Shown here one piece after another: positions 27,540-36,564 of a stretch of 64,000 nt of DNA. The DNA is from Pseudomonas sp. SCA2728.1_7. GTDB lineage: Bacteria > Pseudomonadota > Gammaproteobacteria > Pseudomonadales > Pseudomonadaceae. Below the pieces are notes generated by a model that made no database searches, was not told where the DNA came from, and saw only the letters and a program-made list of their open reading frames with translations. The stretch spans positions 310,001-374,000 of the forward strand of contig NZ_CP073104.1 in NCBI RefSeq assembly GCF_018138145.1, given 5' to 3'. Position 1 is the stretch's first letter. Every line of letters begins with the position of its first letter. A program made the translations under genes and the position numbers.

Positions 27540-28198
27540 GGTTTGACCGCCATCACGTAACCCACCCCGCGCACAGTGCGGATCAACTCGCTCGCAAGCT
27601 TTTTGCGCAGGTTGTGAATCAGCACTTCGAGGGTGTTGCTCTCGACCCGTTCCTGCCAGCCGTACAGTGCGCCGGACAGGCGCTCGCGGGTGACGACTTT
27701 GCCGGGCCGGGCCATCAGTTGATGCAGCAGCTGATATTCCATCGGCGTCATCACCACCTCATTGCCAAGCCAGGTTACTTGCTGGCTGAGCGGATCGAGG
27801 CACACGCCGGCATGTTCCAGCACCGGTTGCGCGCGGCCCTGACTGCGCCGCAGCAACGCGCGGATGCGCGCCTTCAATTCATCGACATCGAACGGTTTGA
27901 TCAGGTAGTCGTCGGCGCCGGCATCGAGGCCGGCGATGCGCTCGGCGGTGCCATCGCGGGCGGTTAGGATCAGCACCGGCAGGTCCTGTTGTTCGCTGCG
28001 CAGTTGTTGCAGCAAGGCCAGACCGTCGAGCCGTGGCAGGCCGAGGTCAAGCAGCAGCAGATCGAAGCTTTCACTGCGCAGGGCATGCAAGGCACTGACC
28101 CCGTCCTGCAACCAGTCGAGGGTATAGCCCTCGTTGCTCAGGGCAACGCGAATGCCTTGTCCGAGGGCACGATCATCTTCGACCAGAAGCAGGCGCAT
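27536..28198 (-). CDS. OmpR/PhoB-family response regulator
   Basis: 220 residues: receiver domain with D51 phospho-acceptor (FDLLLLDLGLPRLDGL), acidic pair EDD at 7-9 and conserved Lys in DDYLIKPFD, then a winged-helix DNA-binding domain (LTPMEYQLLHQLMARPGKVVTRERL). It is the first gene of a regulator-kinase pair, divergent from the PepSY/cytochrome b561 genes. A direct repeat in the shared promoter (28304-28320) has the spacing expected for its binding. Confidence 0.92.
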   Translation of the reverse strand: MRLLLVEDDRALGQGIRVALSNEGYTLDWLQDGVSALHALRSESFDLLLLDLGLPRLDGLALLQQLRSEQQDLPVLILTARDGTAERIAGLDAGADDYLIKPFDVDELKARIRALLRRSQGRAQPVLEHAGVCLDPLSQQVTWLGNEVVMTPMEYQLLHQLMARPGKVVTRERLSGALYGWQERVESNTLEVLIHNLRKKLASELIRTVRGVGYVMAVKP

Positions 28199-28303
28199 GG
28201 TGATTCTCTGTTGGCGGAACGGGTTGGGATGGACGGCATCATGCCGCCGCGCCGAGCGTCTTGGCAGGCCATCCGACGGGAAAGATGTAACGGTTCGTTG
28301 CCA

Positions 28304-28320
28304 ACTAAGCTTTCACTAAG
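28304..28320. promoter_or_regulatory. Direct-repeat site for the OmpR-type regulator
   Basis: ACTAAG-N5-ACTAAG (11-bp repeat period, one helical turn) lies between the divergent regulator and PepSY genes. OmpR-family regulators of the PmrA/QseB branch bind 6-N5-6 direct repeats (consensus near CTTAAG), so this is a good candidate for autoregulation and control of the PepSY operon. Confidence 0.6.
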
Positions 28321-28367
28321 GTTGCTTTTGCACAGTGAGGTCTTTCTCATCCAGCGAGAGTGATTCC

Positions 28368-28634
28368 ATGCGCAAACTGCTGCTGTTGTCTTTGATCGTC
28401 GCCAGCCCGTTGGCCGTCGCCGGCCCGCAATGCACCACTGCCGAGCGCTCGCAATGGCAAGACCAGAAGGCCTTTCAGGAACAACTGAAAGCCCAGGGTT
28501 ACGAGATCAGCAAGTTCAAGGTCACCGACGGCAACTGCTACGAGATCTACGGGTTCGACAAGGACAAGCGCAAGGTCGAGATCTACCACGACCCGGTCAG
28601 CGGTAAAGCGGTCAAGACCGAGATCAAGGGCTGA
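28368..28634 (+). CDS. Exported PepSY-domain protein
   Basis: 88 residues, with a signal peptide (MRKLLLLSLIVASPLAVAG) and a PepSY-like domain (FQEQLKAQGYEISKFKVTDGNCYEIYGFDKDKRKVEIYHDPVSGKAVK). Such periplasmic proteins are often targets or modulators of neighbouring sensor kinases or accompany cytochrome b proteins. Its stop overlaps the next start (TGATG), so it is cotranscribed with the cytochrome gene. Confidence 0.85.
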   Translation: MRKLLLLSLIVASPLAVAGPQCTTAERSQWQDQKAFQEQLKAQGYEISKFKVTDGNCYEIYGFDKDKRKVEIYHDPVSGKAVKTEIKG

Positions 28635-29179
28635 TGCCGAGCGCGTCCCTGCGCCTGTGGGATCCCGTGGTGCGGCTGTTTCATCTGTCGATTGCGGGCG
28701 TCTTCGTCGCCAATTATTTCTTCAATGAAGCGGGTGACGACTGGCATGTCTGGCTCGGCTATTACGCCATGGGTTGGTTGCTGGTACGCACGGTGTGGGG
28801 ATTTATCGGGCCGCGCAGTGCCCGTTGGGCGGACTTCTGGCCGACCCCGACGCGCCTGCTGGCCCATGCGCGCTCACTGCTCGCCGGGCGGCCCGAGCAT
28901 CGCCTCGGCCACTCGCCGATCGGTGCGCTGGTGATGATCCTGATGTTGCTGGCGTTGTTCACCGTGGGTCTCAGTGGCTGGGCGATGGAAGAAATCGACG
29001 CCTTGTGGGGTGCCGATTGGCCGTTGTCGGTCCACGAAACGGCGGCCGACAGTCTGCTTGTGCTGGTGTGCATTCACATCGCTGCTGCCGTGTTTGAAAG
29101 TTTTCAGGTTCGCGACAACTTGCCGTTGTCGATGCTCACCGGGCGCCGTCGCCGATTGCCAAATGATTCGACGCGCTGA
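28634..29179 (+). CDS. Cytochrome b561-family membrane protein
   Basis: 181 residues with four transmembrane helices and histidines placed for two haems: VVRLFHLSI (H17), HVWLGYYAMGW, HSPIGALVMIL and VCIHIAAAVFES. This is the bacterial Ni-hydrogenase-type or cytochrome b561 fold, which moves electrons across the inner membrane. It starts one base into the PepSY stop. PepSY plus cytochrome b561 divergent from a two-component pair recurs in pseudomonads; the electron partner is unknown. Confidence 0.85.
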   Translation: MPSASLRLWDPVVRLFHLSIAGVFVANYFFNEAGDDWHVWLGYYAMGWLLVRTVWGFIGPRSARWADFWPTPTRLLAHARSLLAGRPEHRLGHSPIGALVMILMLLALFTVGLSGWAMEEIDALWGADWPLSVHETAADSLLVLVCIHIAAAVFESFQVRDNLPLSMLTGRRRRLPNDSTR

Positions 29180-29229
29180 CAAGGACGTCTGCCCATTGTT
29201 AACCCTCCTGTCCTTGCCGCGAGCCCCTT

Positions 29230-30525
29230 ATGCGTGCGTTGTCCTTTCGCTTGACGTTCATTCTCGGCAGCCTCGCGGTGTGCCTGATCTTTCTGGCCGC
29301 GTGGCGCAGTCATCCACCCCATGTGCTGGCGCCATTTGCATTGTCGACAGCGCCGGTCGATGGCGCACTGCGAGCGTCGGAGCCGATGTACAGCAGTCGT
29401 TTCGTTTCCTCGCAACTGGATGATTTTGTGCATTCCTCTTCGGTCACCGCGCTGCCTGGCGGGGACTTGATGGCCGTGTGGTTTGCCGGCTCGCGCGAAG
29501 GCGCTGCCGACGTGCAGATCCGCACGGCGCGCTTTGATGCAAAAAGTGCGGAGTGGGGCGCCGAACAGGTGCTGGCCACCCGCGAGCAAACCCGCGACGG
29601 CACCCAGCGCTATATCCGCAAGCTCGGTAACCCGGTGATCGCGCTCGCGCCGGACGGGCGCTTGTGGATGTTCTACGTCTCGGTGTCCGTAGGCGGTTGG
29701 GCCACCAGTGCGATCAACGTGATGGTCTCTGCCGACATGGGCCGTGAATGGTCGACGCCGCGTCAGTTGATCACCTCGCCGTTTTTCAACATCAGCACAC
29801 TGGTACGCGCGGCGCCGGTGTTCCATGCCGATGGCTCGATCGGCTTGCCGGTGTATCACGAGTTCATGGGCAAGTTCGCCGAGTACCTGTACCTGAGCGC
29901 CGACGGTGCAGTCATCGACAAATTCCGCATCAGCCGCGGCAAGCACTCGTTGCAGCCGACCATCGTGCCGCTGGATGGCCGCCGCGCCGTGGCGATGCTG
30001 CGTTATGCCGGTGACACCCATCATCGCGTGTTGGCCAGCCGCACCGACGATGCCGGCCAGACCTGGAGCGAACCGTATCCGCTGGAGCCGGCCAACCCCA
30101 ACTCGTCGCTGGCAGCGGTAGGCACGGCTGACGACGGTTTGCTGGTCGCGCTCAACGATCTGCGCGACGGGCGTTTCAAATTGAGCCTGTACGGCACCGA
30201 TGCCAATCTCAACGACTGGCGCAGTGTGATCGAACTCGATCAGTCACCGGATCCGCTCGGTCAGCCGTTCTCGCCCGAGGCGTACAAGGCCATTATCGGC
30301 GAGGGTTTCCGATCCTCCAGCGGTGCCCGCCGCCTGCCGTTGGAACAGCGCTTTCTGAGCAATCTCGACTACCGCGTGTGCAAACCGCGCGGCTGTGATT
30401 TCGAGTACGAATATCCGTATTTCAGCCGGGGTTCGGATGGTCTCTATCACTTGGTGTATTCGTGGAATAACACCTTCATCAAACATGTCAGCTTCAATGA
30501 TGCCTGGCTGGCGGAGCGTCTGTGA
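29230..30525 (+). CDS. Exo-sialidase-like (BNR-fold) membrane-anchored protein
   Basis: 431 residues. An N-terminal helix (LTFILGSLAVCLIFLAAW) acts as a signal anchor, followed by a six-bladed propeller with Asp-box-like motifs (TDDAGQTWSEP, SADMGREWSTP) and sialidase-type features (ISTLVRAAPVFHADGSIGLPVYHEFMG). Family members are annotated as sialidase or neuraminidase-like. The hydrolase activity is unproven, and these may act on other glycans. Its stop overlaps the next start (TGATG), making a three-gene unit with a membrane protein and an LTA-synthase-like sulfatase. Confidence 0.82.
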   Translation: MRALSFRLTFILGSLAVCLIFLAAWRSHPPHVLAPFALSTAPVDGALRASEPMYSSRFVSSQLDDFVHSSSVTALPGGDLMAVWFAGSREGAADVQIRTARFDAKSAEWGAEQVLATREQTRDGTQRYIRKLGNPVIALAPDGRLWMFYVSVSVGGWATSAINVMVSADMGREWSTPRQLITSPFFNISTLVRAAPVFHADGSIGLPVYHEFMGKFAEYLYLSADGAVIDKFRISRGKHSLQPTIVPLDGRRAVAMLRYAGDTHHRVLASRTDDAGQTWSEPYPLEPANPNSSLAAVGTADDGLLVALNDLRDGRFKLSLYGTDANLNDWRSVIELDQSPDPLGQPFSPEAYKAIIGEGFRSSSGARRLPLEQRFLSNLDYRVCKPRGCDFEYEYPYFSRGSDGLYHLVYSWNNTFIKHVSFNDAWLAERL

Positions 30526-31133
30526 TGTTTCTTTGGCAAGCCCATTTGAGTTTTGTCCTGCTCGGTTTTGTTCTGCTGAGTGCCTTTCACTTCACCCGGC
30601 CATGGCGCCCGTGGCTGTTGCCGCTGTTGGCGCTGGCCGGTTTTATCCCGGTCAACGATCTGCCGCTGGCAGCCTATGTGCGCAGCTTTACCGACGATCT
30701 GGCGATCACCACGCTGGTGTTGCTGGGCTGGGTCTGTCTGCTGCGCCTGGGCGTGGTCCAGCCGTCGCCAACGGTCAAGCGCGTTCAGGTGCTAGTGCTG
30801 TTTACCGTGTTGGCGCTGATTCTGTATCCGGCAACGATGGGCCTGACTTACGTCGATCCGTACCGCTGGGGCTTTAATCCACGGCCGATGATTGTGCTGA
30901 TCGGGCTGAGCACATTGGCCCTGTTGTGGCTGCGCAACGGCTTGGGCGTAGCGATGTTGGCGCTCGGCACGCTGGCCTTCGCGCTACGCCTCAAAGCCTC
31001 GGAAAACTATTGGGATTACCTGATCGATCCGCTGCTGGTGGGTTACTGCCTGGTGGCCGGTGCCGCGCTGTGCGTGCGCGAAGTCTGGCGCCTGTTGCGG
31101 CCGGTCCCGGCCGTGCCGACGTCTTCAATCTGA
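30525..31133 (+). CDS. Polytopic inner-membrane protein, 202 aa
   Basis: The ATG at 30525 overlaps the sialidase stop; a GTG one codon earlier is the alternative. About six hydrophobic helices (LSFVLLGFVLLSAFHF, LAITTLVLLGWVCLL, VQVLVLFTVLALILYP, MIVLIGLSTLALLWL, GVAMLALGTLAFAL, LLVGYCLVAGAALCV). No family was recognised. Tight coupling on both sides suggests it works with its neighbours, for example as a partner of the LTA-synthase-like enzyme. Confidence 0.8.
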   Translation: MFLWQAHLSFVLLGFVLLSAFHFTRPWRPWLLPLLALAGFIPVNDLPLAAYVRSFTDDLAITTLVLLGWVCLLRLGVVQPSPTVKRVQVLVLFTVLALILYPATMGLTYVDPYRWGFNPRPMIVLIGLSTLALLWLRNGLGVAMLALGTLAFALRLKASENYWDYLIDPLLVGYCLVAGAALCVREVWRLLRPVPAVPTSSI

Positions 31134-31153
31134 TCACCACACAGAGGTTTACG

Positions 31154-33181
31154 ATGGGTTGGTTGCAATCGCGGCGCCTGCGCTACGGCGTCGGCGCGGC
31201 AGGTTTGGCGTTTTTACTGTTGGCCCTGCTGCGGCTGGTGTTCGTGCTGGGTTTTTCCGGTCTCGACATCAGCGCATTTGCCAACGACCCGCAACTGCGC
31301 GAAACCCTCGGCATTGGTCTGCGTTTCGACCTGCGTCTGGCAGTGTTGCTGATGTTGCCGCTGGCCGTTCTGGCATGGTTGCCACGCTGGAACCTGACGC
31401 GCCTGCCGTTGCTGCGCCAAGTCGCGCGGGGTTACTGGTTGCTGGTGCTGGGCGTGGTCGGCCTGGTCTACATCATCGACTTCGGCCATTACGCCTACCT
31501 CGGCGTGCGCATCAACGCCACGGTGCTGCGTTATCTGGAGGATGCGCAGATCTCGCAGCAAATGGTCCGGGAAAGCTATCCAGTGCTATGGATTGCCCTC
31601 GGCTGGCTGGCGGTGCTGGGCGTGTGGTTCTACGGATTCGTGCGTCTGGAGCGCGCAACACTGACGCGGGAACCTCGCGCCATCCGCCGTACCTCGCTGG
31701 TCGTGGGCAGCGCTTTCGGCCTGGTCGCCGTGCTGCTGGCGTTGCTCGCTCGTGTCGAAAATCTCAACCTGGAAAACCCGGTGCCGCTGCGCTGGAGCGA
31801 TGCGTTTTTCTCCGGCAATGCGCAAATCGCCGCCGTAGGCCTCAACCCGGTGCTGTTCTTCTACGACACGCTCAAGGCCGGGCAGGCACAGTTCGATGAA
31901 GCCCAGGTGCGCCAGCATTACCCGCTGATTGCGCGTTATCTGGGCGTGGAACAAGCGGACGCGCAAACCCTGACATTCGAGCGACAGCAAGCGGTGCAAC
32001 CGTACCGGGTCGCCGGTGCACCGAACGTGATGTTCGTCATGCTCGAATCGTTGGGCACCAGTGCGGTGGGCGCTTATGGTAACCCGCTGAACCCGACGCC
32101 GAACCTTGATCAACTGGCCACCGAGAGCTGGTTCTTCCGACACTTCTACGTGCCGGTCACCGGTACCGCTAAAACCGTCTGGGCGAGCATCACCGGGGTC
32201 CCGGACGTGACCCGTCAGGAGACCGCCACCCGCCATCCGCTGATCACCCGCCAGCACACGCTGATCAACGCGTTCACCGACTATCAAAAGCTCTACATGA
32301 TCGGCGGCAATGCCGGCTGGGCGAATATCAATGCGCTGATCCAGCAAAGCATCGAGGGCGTAAAGCTGTATCAGGAGAGCGACTGGCGTTCGCCGCTGGT
32401 GGATGTCTGGGGCATTTCTGACCTGGATCTGTTCAAGGAAAGCGACCGCATCCTGCGCGATCTGCCCAAGGACCGACCGTTCTTTGCTTATGTGCAAACC
32501 TCGGGCAACCACCGGCCGTTCACCATTCCCAAGGACAATGACGGCTTCCAGGTCAGTCATCTGTCGCTGGAACAAGTGCAAGCCGCCGGCTCGCGCAGCG
32601 TCGAGCAATACAACGCTGTGCGCCTGCTGGATTTCAACATCGGCAAGCTGATGGAACTGGCCAAGGCCGGCGGCTACTACGACAACACGATTTTCGTGTT
32701 CTTCGGCGACCACAACACCCGCATCAGCCAGATCCCGCACATGCCGCCGGCCTTCGAACAATTGGGGCTGGAAAGCAACCATGTGCCGATGCTGATCCAT
32801 GCGCCGGGCATGCTCAAAGCCAAGGTGATCGATGAGGCGGTGGGGTTGGTGGATTTGCTGCCGACGGTGGCAGGCATGGCTGGCATCCCGTTCAGCAACG
32901 GCGCGATGGGCCGCGATATTCAGCAGCCCGCGCCGGAAGGCGAACGCGTGGTGCCGCTGGTATTGCGCGAAGGCACGTTCCCGTTGATTGGCGGCGTGAC
33001 CCAGCATCATCTGCTGCAAATGCAACACGACGGCAGCGCGCCGACCCTGCATGACCTGCGCTCGGCGACACCGCGAGACAACGTCGCCGAGCAACACCCG
33101 CAGGAGTTTCAGCGGCTGGTGGAGCTGACGCGGGGGCTGCATGAAAGTGCGCGGCTGATGCTGTATCGCAATGTGCGCTGA
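31154..33181 (+). CDS. LTA-synthase-family sulfatase/phosphoglycerol transferase-like protein
   Basis: 675 residues from the ATG at 31154 (AGAGG upstream). Five N-terminal membrane helices (to about residue 215) precede a periplasmic sulfatase-fold domain. The metal and nucleophile residues are in place: VMFVMLESLGTSAVGAYGN (Glu), GTAKTVWASITGVPD (nucleophile Thr), FVFFGDHNTRI (Asp-His) and ESNHVPMLIHAPG (His). Members add phosphoglycerol or related groups to envelope glycans or lipids; in Gram-negatives the acceptor is often osmoregulated glucan or LPS. It is the last gene of the sialidase/membrane/sulfatase unit and is followed by repeats. Confidence 0.88.
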   Translation: MGWLQSRRLRYGVGAAGLAFLLLALLRLVFVLGFSGLDISAFANDPQLRETLGIGLRFDLRLAVLLMLPLAVLAWLPRWNLTRLPLLRQVARGYWLLVLGVVGLVYIIDFGHYAYLGVRINATVLRYLEDAQISQQMVRESYPVLWIALGWLAVLGVWFYGFVRLERATLTREPRAIRRTSLVVGSAFGLVAVLLALLARVENLNLENPVPLRWSDAFFSGNAQIAAVGLNPVLFFYDTLKAGQAQFDEAQVRQHYPLIARYLGVEQADAQTLTFERQQAVQPYRVAGAPNVMFVMLESLGTSAVGAYGNPLNPTPNLDQLATESWFFRHFYVPVTGTAKTVWASITGVPDVTRQETATRHPLITRQHTLINAFTDYQKLYMIGGNAGWANINALIQQSIEGVKLYQESDWRSPLVDVWGISDLDLFKESDRILRDLPKDRPFFAYVQTSGNHRPFTIPKDNDGFQVSHLSLEQVQAAGSRSVEQYNAVRLLDFNIGKLMELAKAGGYYDNTIFVFFGDHNTRISQIPHMPPAFEQLGLESNHVPMLIHAPGMLKAKVIDEAVGLVDLLPTVAGMAGIPFSNGAMGRDIQQPAPEGERVVPLVLREGTFPLIGGVTQHHLLQMQHDGSAPTLHDLRSATPRDNVAEQHPQEFQRLVELTRGLHESARLMLYRNVR

Positions 33182-33183
33182 GG

Positions 33184-33560
33184 AGCCCTCACCCTAACCC
33201 TCTCCCAGAGGGAGAGGGGACTGACCGCGTTGCTCGCGCAAGTTACGCCGACTTGAAAGACCGAGCTGAACGCAAGATTTGAAAAGCGCACAAATCGGCG
33301 CCCTTTCCCCTCTCCCAGAGGGAGAGGGGACTGACCGCGTTGCTCGCGCAAGTTACGCCGACTTGAAATACCGAGTTGAACGCAAGATTTGAAAAGCGCA
33401 CAAATCGGCTCCCTTTTTCCCTCTCTCGGGGGGAGAGGTGACTGACCGAAGTGGTGCGCCGACTTGAAATACCGAGTTGAACGCAAGATCTGAAAAGCAT
33501 ACAAATCGGCTCCCTTTCCCCCTCGCCCCCTTGGGGGAGAGGGCTGGGGTGAGGGGGTAG
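33184..33560. repeat. Tandem repeat array, opposite orientation, about four palindromes
   Basis: CCCTCACCCTAACCCTCTCCCAGAGGGAGAGGG-type palindromes at about 33188, 33305, 33415 and 33520 alternate with spacers carrying ACTTGAAAKACCGAGYTGAACGCAAGATYTGAAAAGC (starts 33251, 33361 and 33462; periods 110 and 101 bp). Reversed, the spacer matches the arrays at 9.6 and 13.7 kb. It fills the 413-bp gap behind the LTA-like gene. Confidence 0.8.
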
Positions 33561-33594
33561 ATCCAGCAGACTGTCGCGATCGCCTGCAAAAACA

Positions 33595-33810
33595 CTAATT
33601 ACCATCGGCCACTTTGCGTTCGATTTCATCGATCTTGCGCTGCAGCGTCTCGGCGTCCTGCTCCTTCACTCGGGTGGACGAAGGCGTGATGACCTCATCC
33701 ACAGCTTCGCTGTCATCGTCCCGGTCTGCAAGATCGCGCTCGACCACATTCACCGGTTTGCCGGACGTGTCGGTTGGCGGGGCGTTCGGGGTTTTATCGT
33801 TGCTGTTCAT
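33595..33810 (-). CDS. Small charged hypothetical protein, 71 aa
   Basis: The ATG at 33810 is preceded by GGAGGT at 7-nt spacing, a near-perfect ribosome-binding site; a further in-frame ATG at 33837 is less likely. MNSNDKTPNAPPTDTSGK is followed by acidic RDLADRDDDSEAVDEV and a helical tail (AETLQRKIDEIERKVADG) that may be a coiled coil. Disordered and highly charged, soluble. No family recognised. Confidence 0.7.
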   Translation of the reverse strand: MNSNDKTPNAPPTDTSGKPVNVVERDLADRDDDSEAVDEVITPSSTRVKEQDAETLQRKIDEIERKVADGN

Positions 33811-33928
33811 GTGGGTGACCTCCAGTGGTGTAAACATTGGAGGCAGGCAGTGCGGCAGGCGTTCGATATTTTTGCCGGGTTGTGCCGAATGGCGCCCTCC
33901 CGCGGTGGAGAGGGCGCGCTGACGGTTT

Positions 33929-35608
33929 TCAGTCTTTGAGAATGTCGCGATCCTTGGTTTCCGGCAGGAAGAACGTGCCGAGTACCGCCGTCATCACCGC
34001 GATCACGATCGGATACCACAGCCCGTAGTAGATATCCCCGGTCGCGGCGACCATGGCGAACGCCACCGTCGGCAGGAAGCCGCCGAACCAGCCGTTGCCG
34101 ATGTGATAGGGCAGTGACATCGAGGTGTAGCGGATGCGGGTCGGGAACAGCTCGACCAGCCACGCCGCGATCGGGCCATAAACCATGGTCACGTAGATCA
34201 CCAGCACGGTGAGCAGGAGCAGCACCATCGGGTAGTTGGTTTTCGCCGGGTCGGCTTTTTCCGGATAACCGGCCTCCTTGAGCGCGGTGCCGAGGGTCGC
34301 GGTGAACGCATCGTTGCGGGTCTTGAAGTCGGCTGCCGGCAGCGCGCTGCCTTCGAAACTCTCGACGACTTTGTCGCCAATGCGCACTTGCGCGACGGTG
34401 CCCGGTTCGGCGATCACGTTCTCATACGGGATCGCCCGTTTTGCCAGCAGGGTCTTCGCCAGGTCGCAGGAACTGGTGAATTTGGCTTTTCCCACCGGGT
34501 CGAACTGGAACGAACAGTGGTCCGGGTTGGCGATCACTTTGACCGGGTTTTTCTCCTGAGCGATGAACACGTCGGGATTACCGTACTGGGTCAGCGCGTG
34601 GAAGATCGGGAAGTAGGTCAGCGCCGCCAGAATACAGCCGACCATGATGATCGGCTTGCGCCCGATGCGGTCGGAGAGGCTGCCGAAAATGACGAAGAAC
34701 GGCGTGCCGATCAGCAGTGAACCGGCAATCAGCAGGTTGGCGGTCTGCGGGTCGATCTTCAATGTCTGCAGCAGGAAGAACAACGCGTAGAACTGCCCGG
34801 TGTACCAGACCACCGCTTGCCCGGCCGTGCCGCCAAGCAGCGACATGATCACCACTTTGAGGTTGTCCCAGCGTGCAAAGGATTCGGTCAGCGGTGCTTT
34901 CGATGCCTTGCCTTCGGCCTTCATCTTCTGGAATACCGGTGATTCGCTCAGTTGCAGGCGGATGTATACCGAGACGATCAGCAGCAGGATCGACAGCAGA
35001 AACGGAATCCGCCAGCCCCACGCTTCGAACGCTTCAGTGCCCAGCGCAGTGCGGCAGGCGAGGATCACCAGCAATGAAAGGAACAGACCAAGCGTCGCAG
35101 TGGTTTGAATCCACGAGGTGAAGAAACCACGCCTGTTGCGTGGCGCATGCTCAGCCACATACGTCGCTGCGCCGCCATACTCGCCGCCGAGCGCCAGGCC
35201 TTGCAGCAAGCGCAGGGTGATCAGGATGACCGGCGCGGCGACGCCGATGGTCGCGTAACCGGGCAACAAGCCGACAATCGCCGTCGATACACCCATGATC
35301 ACGATGGTGATCAGGAATGTGTGCTTGCGCCCGATCATGTCGCCGAGCCGGCCAAACACAATGGCACCGAACGGCCGCACGGCAAACCCGGCGGCGAAGG
35401 CGAGCAGGGCGAAGATAAACGCGGTGGTTTCGTTGACACCGGCGAAGAAGTGCTTGGCGATGATCGCCGCCAGTGAACCGTAGAGGTAAAAGTCGTACCA
35501 CTCGAAAACCGTGCCCAGGGACGAAGCGAAGATGACCTTGCGCTCTTCCTTGGTGATGCCGCCGCTGCGCGGTGGACTGCCGGTGGACGTTGTGTAGGTT
35601 GTGGCCAT
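33929..35608 (-). CDS. MFS metabolite:H+ symporter (MHS type) with a large loop
   Basis: 559 residues and 12 predicted helices. The MFS signature is visible in GRLGDMIGRKHTF and SDRIGRKP, and FEWYDFYLYGSLAAII at the N terminus is the metabolite:H+ symporter (ProP/KgtP-like) opening. About 100 residues (roughly 345-450, rich in soluble charged sequence, SSCDLAKTLLAKRAIPYENVIAEPG) form an extra domain between helices 9 and 10, which explains the unusual length. Substrate probably a carboxylate or betaine; not decidable here. GGAGAACACCC precedes the ATG. An inverted repeat upstream at 35707-35746 may be an operator. Confidence 0.85.
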   Translation of the reverse strand: MATTYTTSTGSPPRSGGITKEERKVIFASSLGTVFEWYDFYLYGSLAAIIAKHFFAGVNETTAFIFALLAFAAGFAVRPFGAIVFGRLGDMIGRKHTFLITIVIMGVSTAIVGLLPGYATIGVAAPVILITLRLLQGLALGGEYGGAATYVAEHAPRNRRGFFTSWIQTTATLGLFLSLLVILACRTALGTEAFEAWGWRIPFLLSILLLIVSVYIRLQLSESPVFQKMKAEGKASKAPLTESFARWDNLKVVIMSLLGGTAGQAVVWYTGQFYALFFLLQTLKIDPQTANLLIAGSLLIGTPFFVIFGSLSDRIGRKPIIMVGCILAALTYFPIFHALTQYGNPDVFIAQEKNPVKVIANPDHCSFQFDPVGKAKFTSSCDLAKTLLAKRAIPYENVIAEPGTVAQVRIGDKVVESFEGSALPAADFKTRNDAFTATLGTALKEAGYPEKADPAKTNYPMVLLLLTVLVIYVTMVYGPIAAWLVELFPTRIRYTSMSLPYHIGNGWFGGFLPTVAFAMVAATGDIYYGLWYPIVIAVMTAVLGTFFLPETKDRDILKD

Positions 35609-35706
35609 GGGTGTTCTCCGTCGTGCTTATTGTTGTAGGCCGGAGTCCCCCGTTATTGCTCGTCTCACTCTGGCCTTGTGGCATATGCCGGAAGCGCTGT
35701 CGCGTG

Positions 35707-35746
35707 AAGCTTGCACAGTGTCGCCATCGTGCATTTGTGCAAGCTT
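35707..35746. promoter_or_regulatory. Perfect 11-bp inverted repeat between symporter and permease genes
   Basis: AAGCTTGCACA (35707-35717) and TGTGCAAGCTT (35736-35746) are perfect inverse copies with an 18-bp centre. It lies about 100 bp upstream of the MFS start and 50 bp behind the ABC permease stop, with no T run, so an operator is more likely than a terminator. Confidence 0.4.
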
Positions 35747-35796
35747 TCCTGAAGCATAATCAGCTTCTGCCAGATATCCAGCCGCCGGCCTGCCTA

Positions 35797-36564
35797 CTAC
35801 GCCTTGACCCAGCGCTGACGACTCCACGCACTCAGCCAGTCGACCACAAACACCAGCACCAGCATTGCCAGAATCACCGTACTCGCTTGCGCTTCCTGAA
35901 ACAGGCTGAGGCTCACATAGAGCATCTGCCCAAGCCCGCCGGCACCGACAAAACCCAGCACGCTGGCCATGCGGATGTTGTTTTCCCAGCGGTACAGAAT
36001 GTAGGCGAGCAGTTGCGGCGCAAGGTTCGGCAGCGTGCCGTAACAGAAGGCAAGGAGCGGATTGCCGCCCTGCAAACGAATGGCTTCGGCCGGTTGCGGC
36101 GGCGTATTTTCCAGAGCTTCGGCGAACAAGCGGCCAAGCACGCCGGTGGTGTGCAGGGCGAGGGCGAGGGTGCCGGCGTTCGGGCCGAGACCGGCGGCAA
36201 GCACCATCAGCGCCGCCCAGACCAGTTCCGGAATCGCCCGCAAGGCATTGAGCAGCAGGCGCGAGGCACTTTGCAGCGGCCAGCCGAAACGCCCGGCGGC
36301 GGGCAACGCAAGGACGATGCCGAACACCGCCGCGAGTAGCGTGCCGAGGGCCGACATGGCCAAGGTTTCCAGCGAGCCGTGGAAGATTGCCTTGAGGTAA
36401 TCGGCGCTCAGGTCCGGGCTGAGAAAGCGCTGCACGTAAGCACCCATCTGCCTGAGGCTGGTGGCGCTGCCGAGTTCGCCAAGATCCAGCCCCAGATAAA
36501 CGAAGGAAGCGATCACCGCCAGCGCAATGCCGGCGATCAGCAGCAGGTTGATCAAGCGATTCAT
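35797..36564 (-). CDS. ABC transporter permease, PhnE family (second)
   Basis: 255 residues. The ATG at 36564 overlaps the upstream permease stop (ATGA). Hydrophobic helices and an EAA-type loop with ALRAIPELVWAALMVLAAGLGPNAG and FVGAGGLGQMLYVSLSLF identify a PhnE-type permease. It pairs with the 36561-37385 product to form the membrane channel. It is the last gene of a four-gene operon (binding protein, ATPase, two permeases), all minus strand with 4-7 bp overlaps. Confidence 0.88.
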   Translation of the reverse strand: MNRLINLLLIAGIALAVIASFVYLGLDLGELGSATSLRQMGAYVQRFLSPDLSADYLKAIFHGSLETLAMSALGTLLAAVFGIVLALPAAGRFGWPLQSASRLLLNALRAIPELVWAALMVLAAGLGPNAGTLALALHTTGVLGRLFAEALENTPPQPAEAIRLQGGNPLLAFCYGTLPNLAPQLLAYILYRWENNIRMASVLGFVGAGGLGQMLYVSLSLFQEAQASTVILAMLVLVFVVDWLSAWSRQRWVKA

